Positions 7,285-9,831 of a stretch of DNA of 9,831 nucleotides are shown here, one piece after another; positions within the stretch are counted from its first letter, which is position 1, and every line of letters begins with the position of its first letter. Under the pieces are notes generated by a model that had not been told where the DNA came from, did not search any database, and saw nothing but the letters and a program-made list of their open reading frames with translations. This DNA is from Lachnospiraceae bacterium (GTDB lineage: Bacteria; Bacillota_A; Clostridia; Lachnospirales; Lachnospiraceae), in contig JAGZJD010000084.1 of NCBI GenBank assembly GCA_018365895.1, forward strand, positions 1 through 9,831, read 5' to 3'. The translations under genes and the position numbers were made by a program.

Positions 7285-8346
7285 ATGAAGAAAAAGTTGA
7301 TAGCAGTTCTTGCCGGCGCTATGGTGATTTCATCTTTGGCAGGCTGCAGCAAATTAAGCGGTTCAAAAGAATTATCAAATGACAATATTAAGATTTCACA
7401 GTATAAAGGTGTTGAAGCAGAGAAAACAGAGGTTGCTGAAGTAACGGAAGAAAGTGTGGATGCAGAGATTCAATCTGTACTGTATGCCAACAGAATTGTA
7501 AATGATGCGGCAGACCGTCCGGCTCAGAGTGGAGATACGGTGTCGATCAATTATACAGGAACAAGTGAAGGAGAAGAGTTTGATTCCGGTACATTGGATG
7601 TAGAGATAGGAAGCGGGCGCATGATTCCGGGATTTGAAGATGGACTGATCGGACACAGTGTCGGAGAAAGTTTTGAGCTTAACCTGACATTTCCGGAGAG
7701 CTATACACCGGAGCTTGCCGGAAAGCCTGCGGTATTTGCCATTACAATCAATTCTATTACAACATATATGCTTCCGGAACTGAATGATCAGTTTGTACAG
7801 GATGTCTCAGAAGATGCTAAGACGGTAGAAGAATTTAAAAAGAGCATTAAAAAAGAGTTGAAAGAAAAAAATGAAGAAGCTGCAAAAACTTCTTTGGAGA
7901 ACAATGCATGGCAGGTTGTATTAGATAATACAGAAGTAAAGAAATATCCGGAAAAACAGGTGCAGGAACAAAAAGAAGCATTAATTGCCCAATACAAACA
8001 GCTTGCAGAGATGAATGGTTTGGAATTTGCTGATTTTCTTTCTCAGACAATGAACGGAATGACAGAAGAAACTTTTGAGTCTGAGGCGGAAAAAGTTGCA
8101 AAACAGACAGTAAAACAGTCACTGGCAGTAGATCTGATCATGAAAAAAGAAAAATTGGAATTAAGTGAAAAAGAACTGGATAAAGTGATGAAAGAATACA
8201 AAGAAAAATTTGGATTTGAGTCAGTTGATGCTATGAAAGAGTCTATTGGAGAGGATGCACTTCTGAAGGATATCAATCTGAGTACAGTTAAGAAGTGGAT
8301 AGCAGATAACTGCAAGCCAGTGGAGAAAACATCGAAATCGAAATAG
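7285..8346 (+). CDS. Trigger-factor-like FKBP-type peptidyl-prolyl isomerase lipoprotein
   Basis: 353 residues from the ATG at 7285. That start is preferred because GAGG at 7274-7277 is seven bases away; the in-frame ATG at 7279 is only one base from it. The N-terminus is a lipoprotein signal (KKK, hydrophobic core, LAGC at 18-21), so Cys21 should be lipidated and the protein tethered outside the membrane. Residues about 77-160 are an FKBP domain: SINYTG, EFDSG with D100, MIPGFEDGL, G..V..F...FPE.Y. The GFEDGLIGH...FPESYTPELAGK pattern and the following LPELND (163-168) are typical of trigger factor, as is the charged helical C-terminal region (about 163-345). The N-terminal ribosome-binding domain of trigger factor is absent. 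Probable role: prolyl isomerase and chaperone for exported proteins, analogous to PrsA. An IS begins 55 bases after the stop, and no native terminator is seen. Confidence 0.88.
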   Translation: MKKKLIAVLAGAMVISSLAGCSKLSGSKELSNDNIKISQYKGVEAEKTEVAEVTEESVDAEIQSVLYANRIVNDAADRPAQSGDTVSINYTGTSEGEEFDSGTLDVEIGSGRMIPGFEDGLIGHSVGESFELNLTFPESYTPELAGKPAVFAITINSITTYMLPELNDQFVQDVSEDAKTVEEFKKSIKKELKEKNEEAAKTSLENNAWQVVLDNTEVKKYPEKQVQEQKEALIAQYKQLAEMNGLEFADFLSQTMNGMTEETFESEAEKVAKQTVKQSLAVDLIMKKEKLELSEKELDKVMKEYKEKFGFESVDAMKESIGEDALLKDINLSTVKKWIADNCKPVEKTSKSK

Positions 8347-8401
8347 AAGAAAATATAAAGGCATTTCATAAGAAAGAATGGTCTGAAAACAAAGTAAGTT
8401 T

Positions 8402-8425
8402 TGATATGTACCCAGAATCCTGGAC
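8402..8425 (+). repeat. Left terminal inverted repeat of the IS (orfB end)
   Basis: Starts TGATATGTACCC, then AGAATC, then CTGGAC at 8420-8425. The first 12 bases and the CTGGAC block match the other end exactly; the inner six bases mostly differ. The outer TGATA is part of the repeat and not target DNA, because the matching bases at the other end are inverted rather than direct. Confidence 0.88.
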
Positions 8426-8441
8426 ACATTGATTTTATGAA

Positions 8442-9203
8442 TTAGGCACAGCAAGATATGGATGTTTCCCTGTATTTTACAGGGGACATCCATTTTGCTT
8501 TAACTGCTAGTGAAAAAGATTCAAATGAATCATATTCTTTTTCATATCCATAATACATTTCGTTTTTTAATCTTCCGAAGAATGCCTCCATAATACAGTT
8601 ATCATAGCAATTCCCTTTTCTCGACATGGATTGGATAATTCCGTGTTCTTTCAATGCATTTCTGAAATAAGCGTGTTGATATTGCCAGCCCTGATCCGAG
8701 TGAAATATTAATCCTTCTACAGTTGGAAATTTTTCAAACGCTTTAATAAGCATCCGTTGTATTTGTTCCAAGTTTGGATTTAGAGACAAATCATATGAAA
8801 TAATCTCATTTGTATTCATATCTAAAATAGGAGAAATATAACATTTTCCCCACGCAAAACTAAACTGCGATACATCAGTAGTCCATTTTTGCAGTGGTGC
8901 AGTTGTTTTAAAATCTCTATTTATGATGTTATCAGCAACCTTTCCGACTTCGCCTTTATAGGAATGATATTTTTCTTTAGGACGTTTTCCAAGCAGCTTC
9001 ATTTCATGCATAAGACGTTGAACTCGTTTGTGGTTCACTTTATGTCCTCGATTCACAAGTTCCCTATACACTCTGCGGACACCGTAACGTCCTTTATGAA
9101 ATTTAAATATCTCTTGGATTTCACTCATCAATTCTTTATTTCTAATCTGCACTACATCTACTTTTTGTATCTCAAAGTAATAAGTAGATTTAGCCATTCC
9201 CAT
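8442..9203 (-). CDS. IS3-family transposase OrfB (DDE integrase core), probably shortened near the C-terminus
   Basis: 253 residues from the ATG at 9203; in vivo it is probably made mainly as an OrfAB fusion by -1 frameshifting, and the frame is open well upstream of this ATG (EKAAIIKELREKGYLLKHLLKA precedes it). HTH_21-like region: FHKGRYGVRRVYREL at about 35-49. The integrase catalytic triad is D110 (TTDVSQF), D170 (FHSDQGWQY) and E206 (NCIMEAFFGRLK), with exactly 35 residues between the last two, as in IS3/retroviral integrases. After the catalytic Glu the family usually has a ...Y..YYN..RI..K... segment before SP..YR. Here AVKAKWMSPVKYR follows directly, so about a dozen residues appear to be missing in frame. 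The catalytic residues are intact, but activity is uncertain. Confidence 0.9.
   Translation of the reverse strand: MGMAKSTYYFEIQKVDVVQIRNKELMSEIQEIFKFHKGRYGVRRVYRELVNRGHKVNHKRVQRLMHEMKLLGKRPKEKYHSYKGEVGKVADNIINRDFKTTAPLQKWTTDVSQFSFAWGKCYISPILDMNTNEIISYDLSLNPNLEQIQRMLIKAFEKFPTVEGLIFHSDQGWQYQHAYFRNALKEHGIIQSMSRKGNCYDNCIMEAFFGRLKNEMYYGYEKEYDSFESFSLAVKAKWMSPVKYRETSISCCA
8458..8493. repeat. Strong hairpin in the 3' end of orfB
   Basis: ATGGATGT (8458-8465) pairs with ACATCCAT (8486-8493), and CCCTGT (8468-8473) pairs with ACAGGG (8479-8484). This gives 14 pairs around a 5-base loop, with a small TT/G internal bulge. It lies inside codons for WMSPVKYRETS. On the plus strand it is followed by TTTGCTTT, a weak T run, so it could stop transcripts entering from the lipoprotein gene. 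Confidence 0.7.
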
Positions 9204-9220
9204 TGCTTTTAAAAGATGTT

Positions 9221-9784
9221 TTAATAGATATCCTTTTTCACGCAGTTCTTTGATGATTGCTGCTTTTTCGCCTTGAGTTGCGCAGCTTGCTTTTCTTCTC
9301 TCAAGGCGATTTCTTTTTTTATTACTTCATTTTCTGCTTTTATATATTCGAGTTCAGCTCGAAGACGAATAAACTCTTCTCGTTCTGATTCTGTAAGAGG
9401 TGTTGGATTCACATTCTTTTTCATTTGAGGCTCCTTGCTTGGTCGACCTTGCTTCATATTTACCAAACCATTATACCCCCTTGCTTTATATTTTTGAATC
9501 CATTGATACAATTGTCCCGGACTGATTCCATTTGAAAAGGCCACTTCTCTACATGAATTTCCAGCCAACACTTGAGCTACTAACTCATATCGTTTATCAG
9601 CATTCCAGACAGTGTTGAAATTTTTGTGCTTCAATGCCTCCGATCCACACGCCTCTTCAACTCGAACCCATTCACGTATTTTAGCATGGAATTTCCTTGT
9701 GGTAAGTCCTTCTGGCGTCTCTGGATACACTCCTTGCCTGTACATTTCAACACATTTTTGTTTGTACTCATATGAGTAACGCAT
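9221..9784 (-). CDS. IS3-family transposase OrfA (DNA-binding subunit)
   Basis: 187 residues, complete. It has two helix-turn-helix regions, one at about 1-45 (SYEYKQKCVEMYRQG...) and a clearer one at about 62-108 (ELVAQVLAGNSCREVAFSNGISPGQLYQWI..YKARGYNGL). A charged coiled coil follows at about 131-172 (ESEREEFIRLRAELEYIKAENEVIKKE), as in IS150-group OrfA, where it mediates dimerisation. It would bind the terminal repeats. Start: ATG at 9784 with GGAGGG seven bases upstream (9797-9792), which lies inside a hairpin arm. OrfB is in the -1 frame relative to this gene and its first ATG is 17 bases beyond the orfA stop codon, so a fused OrfAB made by programmed frameshift is expected. Confidence 0.92.
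   Translation of the reverse strand: MRYSYEYKQKCVEMYRQGVYPETPEGLTTRKFHAKIREWVRVEEACGSEALKHKNFNTVWNADKRYELVAQVLAGNSCREVAFSNGISPGQLYQWIQKYKARGYNGLVNMKQGRPSKEPQMKKNVNPTPLTESEREEFIRLRAELEYIKAENEVIKKEIALREEKQAAQLKAKKQQSSKNCVKKDIY
9233..9320 (-). other. Candidate -1 frameshift region joining orfA to orfB
   Basis: In the orfA frame there are three A-rich slippery candidates: A-AAA-AAA followed by G at 9320-9314, AAA-AAG at 9268-9263, and AAA-AAG at 9238-9233. From the first one the -1 frame is open through to orfB and reads a typical IS3 linker (EKAAIIKELREKGYLLKHLL). The first is the only canonical X-XXY-YYZ heptamer; the other two have G before the AAA. I cannot tell which is used. Confidence 0.5.
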
Positions 9785-9791
9785 AAAAATA

Positions 9792-9822
9792 CCCTCCTTA
9801 CTGGTTAGTCCAGTAAAGAGGG
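9792..9822 (-). promoter_or_regulatory. Hairpin covering the orfA ribosome-binding site
   Basis: CCCTC-c-TTACTGG (9792-9804) pairs with CCAGTAA-a-GAGGG (9810-9822): 12 pairs, one mismatch and a 5-base loop. On the transposase transcript the 3' arm contains the GGAGGG ribosome site of orfA. The 5' arm starts nine bases inside the element, so only RNA begun outside the IS, or at its very edge, would carry it. Confidence 0.6.
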
Positions 9823-9831
9823 TACATATCA
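9808..9831 (-). repeat. Right terminal inverted repeat of the IS (orfA end)
   Basis: Read on the minus strand from 9831: TGATATGTACCC, then TCTTTA, then CTGGAC ending at 9808. It pairs with the left repeat at 19 of 24 positions. Its last base is also the last base of the window. Confidence 0.85.

Larger units (their letters stand above)
8402..9831 (-). mobile_element. IS3-family (IS150-like) insertion sequence, 1430 bp
   Basis: Both ends begin 5'-TGATATGTACCC (8402-8413 on plus; 9831-9820 on minus) and stay similar inward to CTGGAC, with 19 of 24 bases matching. TG...CA ends, two overlapping-phase genes (orfA with helix-turn-helix and coiled coil, orfB with a D-D-35-E integrase core) and the 1.43 kb length all fit the IS3 family, IS150 group. 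The element points toward the upstream lipoprotein gene. The target-site duplication cannot be judged because the right flank is outside the window. Neither the exact IS name nor the copy number can be told from here. Confidence 0.93.

Noticed and set aside
8889..9212. 107-codon plus-strand frame opposite orfB
   Set aside because: Antisense shadow of the transposase; no ribosome site and no recognisable domain.
9808..9831. Outward-inward promoter across a circularised IS junction
   Set aside because: With a 3-4 base spacer, TTCTGG and TATGTA would be 16-17 bases apart, but both match the consensus poorly, so it is used only as a possibility in the hairpin finding and is not listed as a feature.
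1..9831. CRISPR arrays, tRNA or rRNA genes, toxin-antitoxin or phage defence genes
   Set aside because: No regularly spaced repeats, no cloverleaf-like or rRNA sequence, and no proteins of those families were seen in any frame.

Overview
The window looks like chromosomal DNA of a low-to-moderate GC Firmicute of the class Clostridia, most likely a gut Lachnospiraceae. The basis is protein style (DnaE, PfkA, MurI, DUF1934), strong AGGAGG-type ribosome sites, sigma-A-like promoters and the gene order. The species cannot be named from the sequence alone.

Layout. (1) Positions 1-4978, plus strand: the 3' end of a CvfB-like S1/winged-helix RNA-binding protein gene, complete dnaE (replicative DNA polymerase alpha subunit) and pfkA (ATP-dependent 6-phosphofructokinase). 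No terminator is visible between them. A strong two-tier terminator closes the block at about 5033-5086. (2) Positions 5090-6470, plus strand: a well-formed promoter, then murI (glutamate racemase, cell wall D-glutamate) and a DUF1934 beta-barrel gene 14 bases downstream. (3) A 13-bp perfect-stem terminator at 6520-6577 faces both ways. It ends the murI operon and also a convergent minus-strand gene (6606-7052) for a small membrane-anchored protein of unknown function. (4) A 232-bp divergent control region (7053-7284) carries a near-consensus promoter for the unknown gene and a weaker one for a lipoprotein gene (7285-8346). The lipoprotein has the FKBP-type prolyl isomerase and C-terminal regions of trigger factor. 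A lipoprotein signal peptide replaces the ribosome-binding domain. (5) Positions 8402-9831: an entire IS3-family (IS150-like) insertion sequence bounded by 24-bp imperfect inverted repeats, with orfA and orfB on the minus strand in a -1 frame relation. It starts 55 bp after the lipoprotein stop codon, and its last base is the last base of the window.

The first 8.4 kb is mostly housekeeping sequence: replication, glycolysis, peptidoglycan precursor supply and extracytoplasmic protein folding. I found no defence system, CRISPR array, tRNA or rRNA. The most interesting points are: the trigger-factor-like exported foldase and its unknown divergent neighbour; a hairpin at the IS entry end whose 3' arm contains the orfA ribosome site, so that only read-through transcripts should be able to hide it; a second strong hairpin at the other end of the IS; and an apparent in-frame loss of the conserved YYN..R segment from this copy's transposase.
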